A stretch of DNA of 64,000 nucleotides from Geodermatophilaceae bacterium URHB0062 (GCA_000620185.1 KK211087.1:62001-126000), one strand, 5' to 3'. Positions 17,524 to 26,962 are shown, numbered from the stretch's first letter. Numbers and translations: made by a program. Notes: a model not told the origin generated them from the letters alone.

Positions 17524-18903
17524 ATGCGCCTGCCCACCGACGAGGAACTGCTGGCGGAGCTCGCGGAGTACGTCGCGATCCCCAGCGACAGCCGCAGCGC
17601 CCCGATCGAGACGATGCGGGAGGCGGCGGGCTGGCTCGCCGCCCGGCTGGCGTTCGCGAACGGCCGGGTCGAGGAGACCGACGGGTTCCCGGTGGTGCGG
17701 GGCGAGTGGCTCGGCGCCCCCGGTGCCCCGACGGTGCTGGTCTACGGCCACTACGACGTGCAGCCGACCGGCGAGCTCGCCGAGTGGACGACGCCGCCGT
17801 TCGAGACCGTCGTCGAGGGCGACGGCGTCGATGCGGTGGTGCGCGGCCGTGGGGTGACCGACGACAAGGGACCGGTCCTGCTGGTCCTGGCGCTGGCACG
17901 GGCGATGCTCGAGCAGGACGGGGCGCTCCCGCTCAATCTCACGTTCCTGTTCGAGGGCGAGGAGGAGATCGGCAGCCCCCACCTCCCGGCCTACGTGCGC
18001 GCGCACGCCGACGAGCTCGCCGCCGACCTGGTGATCTCGGCCGACGGCGCGATGTGGCGGCCGACCGAACCGTCGCTGTCGGTGGCCTCCAAGGGGCTCG
18101 TGGCGATGGACGTCGTCGTCACCGCCGCCGACCGCGACCTGCACTCGGGGCGCTACGGCGGCACGGTGGCCAACCCGGTGCACGCGCTGGCGACCCTCGT
18201 CGCCTCCCTGCACGGGCGGGACGGCGCGGTCGCGGTCGACGGCTTCTACGACGGCGTCGACGAGCTCACGCCGGAGCGGCGCGCGGAGATCGACGCGGTC
18301 GACTTCGACGAGGAGGCCTACCGCGCCTCGGTCGGGGTGCCGGAGCTCGCCGGGGAGTCGGGCTACAGCACCCTGCAGCGGCTCTGGGAGCGGCCCACGC
18401 TCGAGGTCAACGGCATCACGGCCGGGGGCAGGTACTCGGTGATCCCGCACCGCGCGGTCGCCCACGTCACCTGCCGGCTGGTCGGCACGCAGGACCCGGA
18501 CGCCGTGGCCGCCGCCGTCACCGAGCACGTCCGGTCGCTGCGGCTGCCGGGCGTGGAGGTGGCGGTGCACACCGACGAGGGCCGGGTGCCGGCCTACCGC
18601 ATCGACCGGGAGCACCCGGCCATCCGATCGGCGGCCGCCGCGCTCGAGGAGGTGTACCCGGGGCAGGAGGTCCTGCTGGCCGTGATCGCCGGGACGCTGC
18701 CGGCGGCCACGCTGTTCGAGGACGTCCTCGGGGCGAAGACGCTGTTCTTCTCCTTCGCCACGGCCGACGAGCAGCACCACGCGCCCAACGAGTTCTTCCG
18801 CATCCGCCGGTTCGGCGAGGGCATGCGCGCGTGGCGGGCCCTGTGGACCGGGCTCGCCGCCTGGGAGCCTCGCGGGGTGGCCGCGGTCGGAGTGGCCCCG
18901 TGA
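17524..18903 (+). CDS. M20 family dipeptidase (carnosinase-like)
   Basis: This 459-residue co-catalytic zinc peptidase shows all expected ligands: His in 'YGHYDVQP', bridging Asp in 'RGVTDDKG', the general base and ligand in 'FEGEEEIGS', Asp in 'SADG', and the terminal His in 'HHAPNEF'. A dimerisation domain is inserted in the middle. It follows the dehydrogenase stop by one nucleotide and overlaps the M19 gene. M20 members act on dipeptides, including beta-alanyl and other non-standard ones. Confidence 0.9.
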   Translation: MRLPTDEELLAELAEYVAIPSDSRSAPIETMREAAGWLAARLAFANGRVEETDGFPVVRGEWLGAPGAPTVLVYGHYDVQPTGELAEWTTPPFETVVEGDGVDAVVRGRGVTDDKGPVLLVLALARAMLEQDGALPLNLTFLFEGEEEIGSPHLPAYVRAHADELAADLVISADGAMWRPTEPSLSVASKGLVAMDVVVTAADRDLHSGRYGGTVANPVHALATLVASLHGRDGAVAVDGFYDGVDELTPERRAEIDAVDFDEEAYRASVGVPELAGESGYSTLQRLWERPTLEVNGITAGGRYSVIPHRAVAHVTCRLVGTQDPDAVAAAVTEHVRSLRLPGVEVAVHTDEGRVPAYRIDREHPAIRSAAAALEEVYPGQEVLLAVIAGTLPAATLFEDVLGAKTLFFSFATADEQHHAPNEFFRIRRFGEGMRAWRALWTGLAAWEPRGVAAVGVAP

Positions 18904-20084
18904 GTGACTACCGCTCCTACGACTACCTGGCCGGCGACCTCGGTCTGCCCGTCGTCCCGCTCGCGCCCGAGGCGGGCCGGGTGCCGCCGTACACGCCGGG
19001 CTTCGCGCCGGAGCACGTGGAGCGGGCCGAGCGCCTGCTGGCCGCGTCGATCACGATCAGCCTGCACGACCACCCGGTGCTGTTCCCGGCCGACATGGCC
19101 GACACCCCGCGGTACAACCGCACGGGGCGGCAGCACACCGCGTTCGACGGGCTGCGCGCCTCGGGGCTGACGGTCGTCTTCGACAACATGATGGACGGCA
19201 CCGCCTGCGTCACCGGCAACGCGCCCTGGCAGTGGGACGACGTCGTGACCGACCTCGGCATGCGGCTGGCCGACCTGGCGCACCAGTCCGACGTCGTGGT
19301 CGTCCGCACGCTGGACGACATCCACCGCGCGCACGCCGACGGCCGGGTGGGGCTCGTCTTCGGTCTCGAGGCGGCAACCCCCATCGGCAACGACCTGGAC
19401 AAGCTCGACGTCCTCTACGGCCTGGGCATCCGGCAGATCGGCATCGCCTACTCCGACGCGAACGCGCTCGGGTCAGGGCTCAACGAGGCCGTCGACGGCG
19501 GCCTGACCGCGCTCGGCCGCCGGGCCGTGCGCCGGATGAACCAGCTGGGGCTCGCGATCGACGTCTCGCACTCCTCCGACCTGACCGGCATCCAGGCCGC
19601 CGCGGCGTCCGACCGGCCCGTCTTCATCACCCACGCCGGCGCGCGGGCGGTGTGGGACATCCCGCGGCTCAAGGGGGACGACGTCCTGCGCGCGGTGGCC
19701 GACTCGGGTGGCGTGATCGGTATGTCGGCGGCGCCGCACACGACGGTGTCGCACACCCATCCCCGCCACAGCCTGCTGTCGGTGATGGACCACTTCCGCT
19801 ACTGCCTGGACCTCGTCGGCATCGACGCGGTCGCCTTCGGGCCGGACACCCTCTTCGGTGACCACGTCGGCCTGCACACGACCTTCGCCGGCCTGCTCTC
19901 CATGGAGCCCAGGCCGGGGGCACCCGTACCCGAGCGGGTGCAGTGGGTCGACGGGCTGGAGAACCCCGCGGAGAGCTTCCACAACATCGCCGCCTGGCTG
20001 GTGCAGGAGGGGTTCACCGACGAGGAGATCGGCAAGGTGCTCGGAGGCAACATCCTGCGTGCCCTGGACGCGATCTGGGTCTGA
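18900..20084 (+). CDS. M19 family membrane-dipeptidase homologue
   Basis: This 394-residue renal-dipeptidase-type enzyme has HxD in 'SLHDHP', the bridging Glu in 'FGLEAATP', His in 'DVSHSSD', and 'ITHAGAR' replacing the usual 'SHSNAR'. 'FGPDT' near the C-terminus provides the last Asp. M19 enzymes accept dipeptides with a C-terminal D-residue and dehydro-dipeptides. No signal peptide is seen, unlike the mammalian enzyme, so it should be cytoplasmic. It closes the operon. Confidence 0.88.
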   Translation: MSDYRSYDYLAGDLGLPVVPLAPEAGRVPPYTPGFAPEHVERAERLLAASITISLHDHPVLFPADMADTPRYNRTGRQHTAFDGLRASGLTVVFDNMMDGTACVTGNAPWQWDDVVTDLGMRLADLAHQSDVVVVRTLDDIHRAHADGRVGLVFGLEAATPIGNDLDKLDVLYGLGIRQIGIAYSDANALGSGLNEAVDGGLTALGRRAVRRMNQLGLAIDVSHSSDLTGIQAAAASDRPVFITHAGARAVWDIPRLKGDDVLRAVADSGGVIGMSAAPHTTVSHTHPRHSLLSVMDHFRYCLDLVGIDAVAFGPDTLFGDHVGLHTTFAGLLSMEPRPGAPVPERVQWVDGLENPAESFHNIAAWLVQEGFTDEEIGKVLGGNILRALDAIWV

Positions 20085-20122
20085 GGAGTCGCCCGCGCGG
20101 CTCTCCCTCGACCCTCGCCTCC

Positions 20123-20134
20123 TAGCCTCGGTCC
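20123..20134 (+). promoter_or_regulatory. Leaderless promoter (-10 TAGCCT)
   Basis: TAGCCT at 20123-20128 is followed by 6 nt and the GTG start at 20135. This matches the TANNNT plus short-spacer arrangement seen ahead of six other genes here, so transcription probably begins at the start codon. Confidence 0.5.
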
Positions 20135-20635
20135 GTGCTCTTCACGGTGGCCTCCGCCCACCTCCTCGCCATGGAGGCGCACGAGGGCCAGGTCCACGAG
20201 GACGGCGGCGACTTCTATCTGCGGCTGCTCGTCCCGCTGGCGGAAGCGGCCAGGCCGTACGGCACGGCCGCCGAGATGGCCGCCGTCCTGCACCGGGTCG
20301 TCGAGGACACCCGGGACCATCCGGATGTCACCCGCCGCTACGACGTCGCACGGCTCCGAGCCCTCGAGGTGCCCGAGGAGGTCGTGCGGGCCGTCGACGC
20401 GGTCACCCGCCGCCCCGGCGAGCGCTATCTGGGCGGCGTCATCCAGCGCTCCGCCGCGGATCGGCTCGGGCGACTGGTCGCCCTGCTGAGCAACAAGCAC
20501 GATCTCGATCGGACGCTCGTCCTCGCGACGACGGACCCGGCCCGGGCGCGCAGCCTCCGCGAGGGCCACTACCTGCCGGCGCGGCGCATCCTGCTCAAGG
20601 CCGAGGCGGCGGACGGGCCGCGCATCCTGGCTTGA
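20135..20635 (+). CDS. HD-domain-like protein with substituted HD motif
   Basis: This 166-residue protein resembles the HD hydrolase half of RelA/SpoT-type proteins: 'AHEGQVHEDGG' near the start and 'VLHRVVEDT' at 52-60 mirror 'AHGGQ..KDG' and 'LLHDVVEDT'. The metal-binding Asp after the key histidine is Arg54 here, and the usual 'HP' is 'VP'. The core metal site is therefore incomplete and classical (p)ppGpp hydrolysis is doubtful. It has no ribosome site and a leaderless-type promoter. It converges on the small gene at 20652. Confidence 0.6.
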   Translation: MLFTVASAHLLAMEAHEGQVHEDGGDFYLRLLVPLAEAARPYGTAAEMAAVLHRVVEDTRDHPDVTRRYDVARLRALEVPEEVVRAVDAVTRRPGERYLGGVIQRSAADRLGRLVALLSNKHDLDRTLVLATTDPARARSLREGHYLPARRILLKAEAADGPRILA

Positions 20636-20651
20636 GGGGCTGTGCCGATGA

Positions 20652-20984
20652 TCAGATCTGGAGGATCCCGGCGGCCGTGAGGTAGGCCGCCGCCGCTGCC
20701 TCCGGGTCGTGCAGGTCTCCGGGCTCCTCCGACGTCGCCCGGGCACGGGCGCGCACCGCGGCGCCGGGATCGGCCGCACAGAGGTCGACGCACAGGCAGG
20801 CCACGACGGCCTCGGCGTCGTGTTCGTCCAGATCGTCGAGGGCGAGGCCGTTGTGCAGCATGGTCGCCACCTCGAGGAACACCTCACGAGCCGTCTCGAG
20901 GTCCACCTCGGGACGTGCGCGGGCGACCTCCTCCGCCGTGGCCAGGAACTGCTCGGTGAAGGGGGGACCCACGGTGCCGGTCAT
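20652..20984 (-). CDS. Small acidic hypothetical protein
   Basis: I do not recognise this 110-residue protein. It is rich in Ala, Asp and Glu, predicted mostly helical, with two cysteines in 'CLCVDLC' and no membrane segment. The ATG at 20984 is preferred over upstream in-frame codons because the extension is basic and unlike the rest. It lies just after the GH15 gene start-side boundary, in the opposite orientation to the HD-like gene. Confidence 0.5.
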   Translation of the reverse strand: MTGTVGPPFTEQFLATAEEVARARPEVDLETAREVFLEVATMLHNGLALDDLDEHDAEAVVACLCVDLCAADPGAAVRARARATSEEPGDLHDPEAAAAAYLTAAGILQI

Positions 20985-21040
20985 ACCGACAGCGTCCCAG
21001 CGGGACCCGTCCGGGCACAGCGGATTTCGCGGTGCTCGCC

Positions 21041-22870
21041 TCACCGCTTCCTCGCGGCGTCGAGCGCCTCGTCGAGCGTGACGGCGGCCTCGATCAGCGC
21101 GAGGTGGGTGAACGCCTGCGGGAAGTTGCCGATCTGCTCACCGGTGGCGTCGATCTCCTCCGAGTACAGCCCGAGCGGACTCGCGTAGGTGAGCATCTTC
21201 TCGAAGGCCAGCCGTGCATCGGCGAGGCGGCCGCTGCGGGCCAGCGCGTCGACGTACAGGAACGAGCAGAGGGAGAAGGTCCCCTCGGCACCGGCCAGTC
21301 CGTCCGGTGCGGCCGCCGGGTCGTACCGGTGGACCAGGCTGTCGGCGACGAGTTCGTCCTCCATGGCCCGCAGGGTGCTCGTCCACAGCGGGTCATAGGG
21401 GGTGACGAAGCCGACCGCGGGCATGCGCAGCAACGACGCGTCCAGGACGTCGTCGTCGTAGTGCTGGACGAAGGCCCGTCGCCGCCTGCTCCAGCCCCGC
21501 TCGAGGACCTGCTCGTAGATCTCGTCGCGGGCAGCCGTCCAGCGGTCCAGGTCCGCCGGGCGGCCATGGGCCATGGCGAGCCGGATCCCACGGTCGAAGG
21601 CCACCCAGCACATCAGCCGGCCGTAGGTGAAGTCCTTGCGCCCACCCCGGGTCTCCCAGATGCCCTCCTCCGGCTGGTCCCAGTGCTCGGCCAGCCAGTT
21701 CAGCAGTCCGCGGATCTCCCGCCAGCCGCGATCGCCGATGGGCAGACCGCCCCGGTCGGCGAGGAACAGGCTGTCCATGGCCTCGCCGTAGATGTCGAGC
21801 TGCACCTGGTCCGCGGCGCCGTTGCCGATCCGGACCGGCCGCGAGTCCTGGTAGCCCGCCCAGCCCTCCAGGCACTCCTCCTTCAGGTCGGCCGACCCGT
21901 CCACGCGGTACATGATCTTCAGCGGGTCGTGATCGTCGACCCGCTCGGCGACCCGGTCCCGCAGCCACAGGGCCAGGCCGACCGACTCCGCGAGGAAGCC
22001 GATCCGGAGGAGCGCGGAGACGGCCAGTGCGGCATCCCGGACCCATGTGTAGCGGTAGTCCCAGTTCCGCTCGCCGCCGATCTCCTCGGGCAGGCTCGTG
22101 GTGGGCGCGGCGACCAGCCCGCCGGCGGGGGCGTAGGTCATGAGCTTCAGGGTGATGGCCGAGCGCAGGACCGTCTCACGCCACCGCCCGGCGTAGGTGG
22201 ACCTCGCGAGCCAGTCGTGCCAGTAGGCCACCGTGTCGTCGAGCAGCCGCCGGCACTCGGCGACGGGTATCTCTCGTGGCGGCCCGTCGGCGGCGGACTC
22301 CAGCACGATGCCGCGGACGTCGCCGGCGGTGAGGTGGACGAGCGCGGAGATGTCGCCGTCCTCGGCCCGGATGTCGAGGAGCCGCGGCGGATCGTCCGGC
22401 TCGCGCACCGGGTGCACGGTCAGCCGCAGACGATCGGAGTCGAAGACGGCGCCGTGCTCGGTCGGCCGCAACGTGTGCGGCGCGCGGCCGTAGTCGAACC
22501 GGGGGGCGAGGTCGACCGCGAACCGCATCTCGCCCCGCACGCAGCGCAGCATCCGCACCAGGCGGTGGTTGTCGGTGGCCTCCGTGCCGCTCGGCGGCAT
22601 GAAGTCGACCACCTCACCGACGCCCGCCTGGCTCAGGAACCGCGTGATGAGCACGGCGGTGTCCGGCAGGTACATCTGGCGCACGCGGTAGCCGGGCACC
22701 GCCGGACGGATCCGGAAGTGCCCACCCCCGGGGTCCAGCAGCGCGCCGAACACGCTGGGGGAGTCGAAGCGGGGGCAGCAGAACCAGTCGACCGATCCGT
22801 CGGTGCCGATGAGCGCCGCCGTCTGCAGGTCGCCGACGAGGCCGTGGTCGGCGATCGGGGTCTCCGTCAT
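21041..22870 (-). CDS. Glycoside hydrolase family 15 protein (glucoamylase/trehalase-like)
   Basis: This 609-residue protein starts with the family hallmark 'IADHGLVGDLQTAALI' and 'DGSVDWFCCPRFDSPSVF', the N-terminal beta-sandwich domain (about 1-220). The (alpha/alpha)6 barrel carries 'GGERNWDYRYTWVRDAAL'. Actinobacterial relatives include acid trehalases and glucoamylases. No signal peptide is present, so trehalose or a cytoplasmic glucan is the likelier substrate. It lies 36 bp downstream of the P450 gene on the same strand and may share its transcript. Confidence 0.88.
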   Translation of the reverse strand: MTETPIADHGLVGDLQTAALIGTDGSVDWFCCPRFDSPSVFGALLDPGGGHFRIRPAVPGYRVRQMYLPDTAVLITRFLSQAGVGEVVDFMPPSGTEATDNHRLVRMLRCVRGEMRFAVDLAPRFDYGRAPHTLRPTEHGAVFDSDRLRLTVHPVREPDDPPRLLDIRAEDGDISALVHLTAGDVRGIVLESAADGPPREIPVAECRRLLDDTVAYWHDWLARSTYAGRWRETVLRSAITLKLMTYAPAGGLVAAPTTSLPEEIGGERNWDYRYTWVRDAALAVSALLRIGFLAESVGLALWLRDRVAERVDDHDPLKIMYRVDGSADLKEECLEGWAGYQDSRPVRIGNGAADQVQLDIYGEAMDSLFLADRGGLPIGDRGWREIRGLLNWLAEHWDQPEEGIWETRGGRKDFTYGRLMCWVAFDRGIRLAMAHGRPADLDRWTAARDEIYEQVLERGWSRRRRAFVQHYDDDVLDASLLRMPAVGFVTPYDPLWTSTLRAMEDELVADSLVHRYDPAAAPDGLAGAEGTFSLCSFLYVDALARSGRLADARLAFEKMLTYASPLGLYSEEIDATGEQIGNFPQAFTHLALIEAAVTLDEALDAARKR

Positions 22871-22906
22871 GGCACGTCCCCCACTCCGGGTGGCCGCCCG
22901 GTGCGA

Positions 22907-25900
22907 TCAGCCGCCCCAGATGTCCTCGACGAACCGGTCGGCCGCACGCAGGCCGGCCAGCCAGGCCTCCGCGTCGGCCTGGGTCGTGGACGTCCGCTCC
23001 CGGAAGATGTGCAGCAGCGACCTGCGCACCCCGGGGGCGATGGTGGCCGCGTTGCCGCACACGAGGACGACCGCGCCGTCCTGCAGCAGGTCCCACACCT
23101 CGTCGGCGCAGTCGAGGATCGCCTCCTGCACGTACCGGCCGGGCCGGCCCGGCTCCTGGGAGTACGCGTACTCCACCCGCACCAGGTCCTGCTCCTCGTA
23201 GTTCCGCAGCTCGTCGGCGTAGAGCTGGTCGGTCAGCGACGTGCGGCAGCCGAAGAACAGCAGCGACCGCGCCGTCGGCAGGCCCTGCTCCCGCTGGGCG
23301 GCGCGCTCCTGGAGGAAGCCGCGGAACGGAGCCAACCCGGTACCCGCCCCGACCATGATCATCGGGCGGTCGGTCGTCGCCGGAGGCCGGAACTCGATGG
23401 TCGGCTCGCGGACGAAGACGAACACCGTGCCGTCCTCCGGCAGCTGCGCCAGGTGGCCGGAGGCGACCCCGGTGAAGGTCCCGGAGCCGGAGCGGGCCGG
23501 CCCGCGGACCACACCGGTGGTGATGCTGCAGACCGTCGGCCCGGTCATGGGAGACGAGGAGATGGAGTAGTAGCGGGGGCGCAGCGGCGGCAGCATGTCG
23601 AGGTACTCCTCGAACGGCAGCCGGCAGGCGGGGAACTGGTCGAGCAGGTCGAGGACCGACCGGTTGGTCGCGAACACCTGCTCCCGGTAGCGGGCCTGGG
23701 CCTCTCCGTCCTCGCCGGCGAGCGAGTAGAGCGCGGCCTGCTGCTCCGGGTCGTCGGTGTAGCGGGCCAGCACCTCGATGTCGTCGCGGCGGGCGACGTC
23801 CTGGAGTTCCACGCAGCTGGCCAGCACACCCAGCAGGGGAGCAGGCTCGTCGATCGGCAGGTGCGTGTGCGTGCCGCCGTTCGGGATGATCGTGAGGTAC
23901 TGCCCGGCGTCGAGCCCGAAGCGGGCGATCGTCCGCCGGATGACGTCGATGCCGTTGCGCGGCAGCACCCCCAGGTGGTCACCGGCCCGATAGGGCATGT
24001 CCTCGGGCAGGGCGATCTCCACGTGCCGGGTCGATCGGTCCGGCGTGCCGCCGGGGCCGGCCGCGAGCAGCTCGCGGTTCGTCCGGATCCGCGCCGGACG
24101 GGCGCGGTAGGACATGATCACCGGGTTGGTGACCTGGCGGTTGGTCAGCGTGATCGACAGCCGCGGGCCGGCGGGCGCGGAGGCGGCGACGTCGGCGGGC
24201 AGGCCGAGCGCGGTGGCGACCTCCGACCACAGGTCGCCGTGCCAGGAACGGTAGGCCGCGTCGAAGTCCCCGGCGGCGTTGCCCTCGCCGCGGAAGTGCA
24301 GTCGCCGGCCGCCGTGGGCCTCGAGCTGCTCGTCGAGCATGGTGGGCACGGACTGGTAGGTGCCGGCCCACTCGGTGTTGCCGCAGCCGAACACCGCGTA
24401 CGAGACGCCGCGGGCCGCTTCGCGTGGGGCGCCGGCGATCCACCGGCTGAAGGCGACGGCGTTGTCCGGCGGCGTCCCGTTGTACGAGGAGCAGACGATC
24501 ATCGTCGCGCCGTCCCGGGGCAGGTCGTCGACGTGCTCGTCCAGCGCGCCGAGAGTGACGTCGAAGCCGCGGTCGGTGCCCTCCTGGGCGAGCCGGGTGG
24601 CGATCGCCTCCGCCGTCCCCAGGTTGGAACCGAACAGCACCGACAGCCGTCCTCCGTGGGGGGCCACCGTCGGCACCGGCTCGGTGCGGGGTGCCGGGAT
24701 GGCCGCTCCTGTCTCCTGCGGGGGGACCGGCGGCGCGATGATCACGTCCGGGCGGGGCCGGACCTGGATGAAGAAGTCCTCGGGCTTGACCGTGAGCGCT
24801 TGCTTGATGCGCAGCTGGTAGCCCAGGTGGTCCACGAATTCGAACCGCTGCACCAGCATGCCGAGGACGAGCGCTGCCTCCTGCAGCGCGAACTGACGGC
24901 CGATGCAGGCCCGCTGCCCGCTGCCGAACGGCTTGTAGGCGTTCGGCGGAATGGCGGCCAGCCGCTCCGCGGCCACGTGGTCGGGGTTGAACGCGTCGGC
25001 GTCGTCCCCCCAGACGGACCGCGCCCGGTGCACGCCGGGGGTGAACGCGGTGATCACGGTGCCCGCGGGGATGGCGTAGCGGCCGCCGAGGACGGTGTCC
25101 TCGTAGGGGTAGCGGGTGAAGGCGGGGGCGGTCGGCCACAGCCGCAGCGTCTCGTCGAGGACCTGCCGCACGTACCGCAACCGGGTGACCTGCTCGAACG
25201 TCGGCTGCGCCGTGTTGCCGAGCACCTGCCCGACCTCGGCCCGCGCCCGCTCGAGCACGTCGGGGTGCTTCATCAGGTAGTAGATCGCGAACGACAGGAG
25301 ACCCGACGTCGTCTCGTGGCCGGCGACGAGGAAGGTGATGCACTGCGCGCGGATGTTGTAGTCCGGCAGGCGCTCACCGGACTGCTTGTCCACGCCGGTG
25401 AGCATCCGGCCGAGCAGGTCGGTGGTGTCACCCGCGTCTCCCTGCGCACGTCGCTGCGCGATGAGCCCGTCCACCAGGTCGTTCATGAAGGCCTGGTCCT
25501 CGTCCAGCTGCCGCTGCGCGCGGATCCGGAGCCGCGTCTGGACCTTGAGCTGGCGGCCCCGTACCTGCCCCTCTTCGAGGGTCCGCATCATCGCCTCGAC
25601 GAACGGGTGCGGCGTGTCCCGGTAGAAGGAGTTGAACCGGTACCCGAACCCGCAGAGGGCGATCGTGTCGAGCGTCAGCCGGGTCATGTCGGCCGGGACG
25701 TCGACCTCTTCGCCCGGGTTGAGCCGAGCCCACTTCTCGACGAGCTGGTCGGCGATGTCGAGCATCTTCGGCATGTACTCCCGCATCGCCTGCATGCTGA
25801 ACGGCGCCATCAGAATGTTGTGCGCCCGGTGCCACAGCGGGTCCTGGGTGTCGGACGTGAACAGGCCGGAGGTCCCCATCGCACCGCGGAGGGCCGCCTG

Positions 25901-26137
25901 GCCGCCGGTGACCTTCTTGTCGTACCGCGCGTCGTCGCAGAGCTCGTCCATCAGTTCGGGGCCGGTGACGATGAGCCGCGTCCCACCCGGGACGACCAGC
26001 CTGAAGATGGGCCCGAACTCGTCGGCCAGCCGCAGCAGGCTCTCGAAGGGCGCGTCGGCGTCGACGGCGCGGGCGTTGCCGAGCACCGGGAGGCCACGAG
26101 GGCCGGGGATCTCATCCAGGCTGAGGGTCGCGGTCAT
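22907..26137 (-). CDS. CYP102-type self-sufficient P450/NADPH reductase fusion
   Basis: This 1,076-residue fusion resembles P450 BM3, which hydroxylates fatty acids at subterminal positions. The heme domain (about 1-470) has 'AGHETTSG' in the I helix, 'ETLR' and the heme-ligand loop 'FGSGQRACIGRQ' with Cys411. 'SGLFTS' matches the BM3 segment that contains Phe87. An FMN flavodoxin-like domain (about 490-640, 'FGSNLGTAEAIA') and an FAD/NADPH domain (about 680-1076, 'RYYSISSSP', 'GAGTGLAPFRG') follow. ACAGGAG precedes the ATG. The gene overlaps the upstream membrane-protein gene by 26 bp, and both should be read from the promoter in the duplicated element at 26963-27028. Confidence 0.94.
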   Translation of the reverse strand: MTATLSLDEIPGPRGLPVLGNARAVDADAPFESLLRLADEFGPIFRLVVPGGTRLIVTGPELMDELCDDARYDKKVTGGQAALRGAMGTSGLFTSDTQDPLWHRAHNILMAPFSMQAMREYMPKMLDIADQLVEKWARLNPGEEVDVPADMTRLTLDTIALCGFGYRFNSFYRDTPHPFVEAMMRTLEEGQVRGRQLKVQTRLRIRAQRQLDEDQAFMNDLVDGLIAQRRAQGDAGDTTDLLGRMLTGVDKQSGERLPDYNIRAQCITFLVAGHETTSGLLSFAIYYLMKHPDVLERARAEVGQVLGNTAQPTFEQVTRLRYVRQVLDETLRLWPTAPAFTRYPYEDTVLGGRYAIPAGTVITAFTPGVHRARSVWGDDADAFNPDHVAAERLAAIPPNAYKPFGSGQRACIGRQFALQEAALVLGMLVQRFEFVDHLGYQLRIKQALTVKPEDFFIQVRPRPDVIIAPPVPPQETGAAIPAPRTEPVPTVAPHGGRLSVLFGSNLGTAEAIATRLAQEGTDRGFDVTLGALDEHVDDLPRDGATMIVCSSYNGTPPDNAVAFSRWIAGAPREAARGVSYAVFGCGNTEWAGTYQSVPTMLDEQLEAHGGRRLHFRGEGNAAGDFDAAYRSWHGDLWSEVATALGLPADVAASAPAGPRLSITLTNRQVTNPVIMSYRARPARIRTNRELLAAGPGGTPDRSTRHVEIALPEDMPYRAGDHLGVLPRNGIDVIRRTIARFGLDAGQYLTIIPNGGTHTHLPIDEPAPLLGVLASCVELQDVARRDDIEVLARYTDDPEQQAALYSLAGEDGEAQARYREQVFATNRSVLDLLDQFPACRLPFEEYLDMLPPLRPRYYSISSSPMTGPTVCSITTGVVRGPARSGSGTFTGVASGHLAQLPEDGTVFVFVREPTIEFRPPATTDRPMIMVGAGTGLAPFRGFLQERAAQREQGLPTARSLLFFGCRTSLTDQLYADELRNYEEQDLVRVEYAYSQEPGRPGRYVQEAILDCADEVWDLLQDGAVVLVCGNAATIAPGVRRSLLHIFRERTSTTQADAEAWLAGLRAADRFVEDIWGG

Positions 26138-26891
26138 GGTCGGCTCCTGTCGGTGGGGGCCGGTGCACCAGCAGCACGATGCTGACCATCAGCACCCAGG
26201 CGGGGAACACCAGCAGGATCGCGGGGTGGAACGTCGTGCTCAGCAGGAGGAAGGCCGCGACCAGGTAGCTGAGCAGGATGAGCGGGCGGGGGAGCAGGCC
26301 CGCCGACCGCATCAGCCCGGTCGTCGTGAGCATGTACATGCCTGCGGCGCGGACGCCGTAGACGAACACCAGCGCGTACCCGAGCGAGGACAGCGCCCGG
26401 GCCACATCCGGACCGGGCGGCGGCGAGCTGGAGAACTCGGTGAGGAGAGCGACCGCTCCGACCGCGGCGGTGCCGGCGAAGAGGAGGCAGACGAAGATCA
26501 CGCTGGCCGCCAGGTGCAGCCAGTGCGGCACCTCGGTCCACGATCCCGGACGGCGGACCTGCAGCACGGTCCGCGTGGCGATCATGTGCCACAGACACGC
26601 GATCCCGGCGAAGGGAACGACGTACAGCCCGAGGACGGTGAGCGTGTCGACGCCACCGCCGGCGTAGAAGGCCTTATAGGTGGCGTCGGAGTCGCCCAGC
26701 TTCGGGATCCGGTTCACCAGCACGAGGCCCACGACCAGCAGGACCGAGAACACGATCCCGGACCAGCCGGCCATCCGCGCGGTCCCGTCCAGGGATCGCT
26801 CCTGCTCCGGGGGCCGTACCGGGTCTGCGGGCGCGGAGTGGGTGCGTTGTCGTGGGGCCGAAGTGGTCCGTTGCCGTGCGGGGACGCGCAT
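26112..26891 (-). CDS. Polytopic membrane protein upstream of the P450
   Basis: This 259-residue protein has a basic, Pro/Arg-rich N-terminus (about 40 residues) and six predicted transmembrane helices, the first at 'WSGIVFSVLLVVGLVLV'. I do not recognise a family; the layout resembles small DUF-type integral proteins. CCGGAGG precedes the ATG. Its end overlaps the P450 start, implying coupled translation and a shared role, perhaps handling the lipid substrate at the membrane (inference). Confidence 0.75.
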   Translation of the reverse strand: MRVPARQRTTSAPRQRTHSAPADPVRPPEQERSLDGTARMAGWSGIVFSVLLVVGLVLVNRIPKLGDSDATYKAFYAGGGVDTLTVLGLYVVPFAGIACLWHMIATRTVLQVRRPGSWTEVPHWLHLAASVIFVCLLFAGTAAVGAVALLTEFSSSPPPGPDVARALSSLGYALVFVYGVRAAGMYMLTTTGLMRSAGLLPRPLILLSYLVAAFLLLSTTFHPAILLVFPAWVLMVSIVLLVHRPPPTGADHDRDPQPG

Positions 26892-26962
26892 GAACGCCTC
26901 CGGCGATCGTCGCCGTACCCCGTGAGATGTCTGTCGACCGAGAAGAACTCTGGGCGGCCTGC

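Noticed and set aside
21032-26185. 1,717-codon plus-strand open frame
   Set aside because: Exactly antisense to the GH15 and CYP102 genes. Stop codons are rare on this frame because of the GC bias; no family motif is readable.
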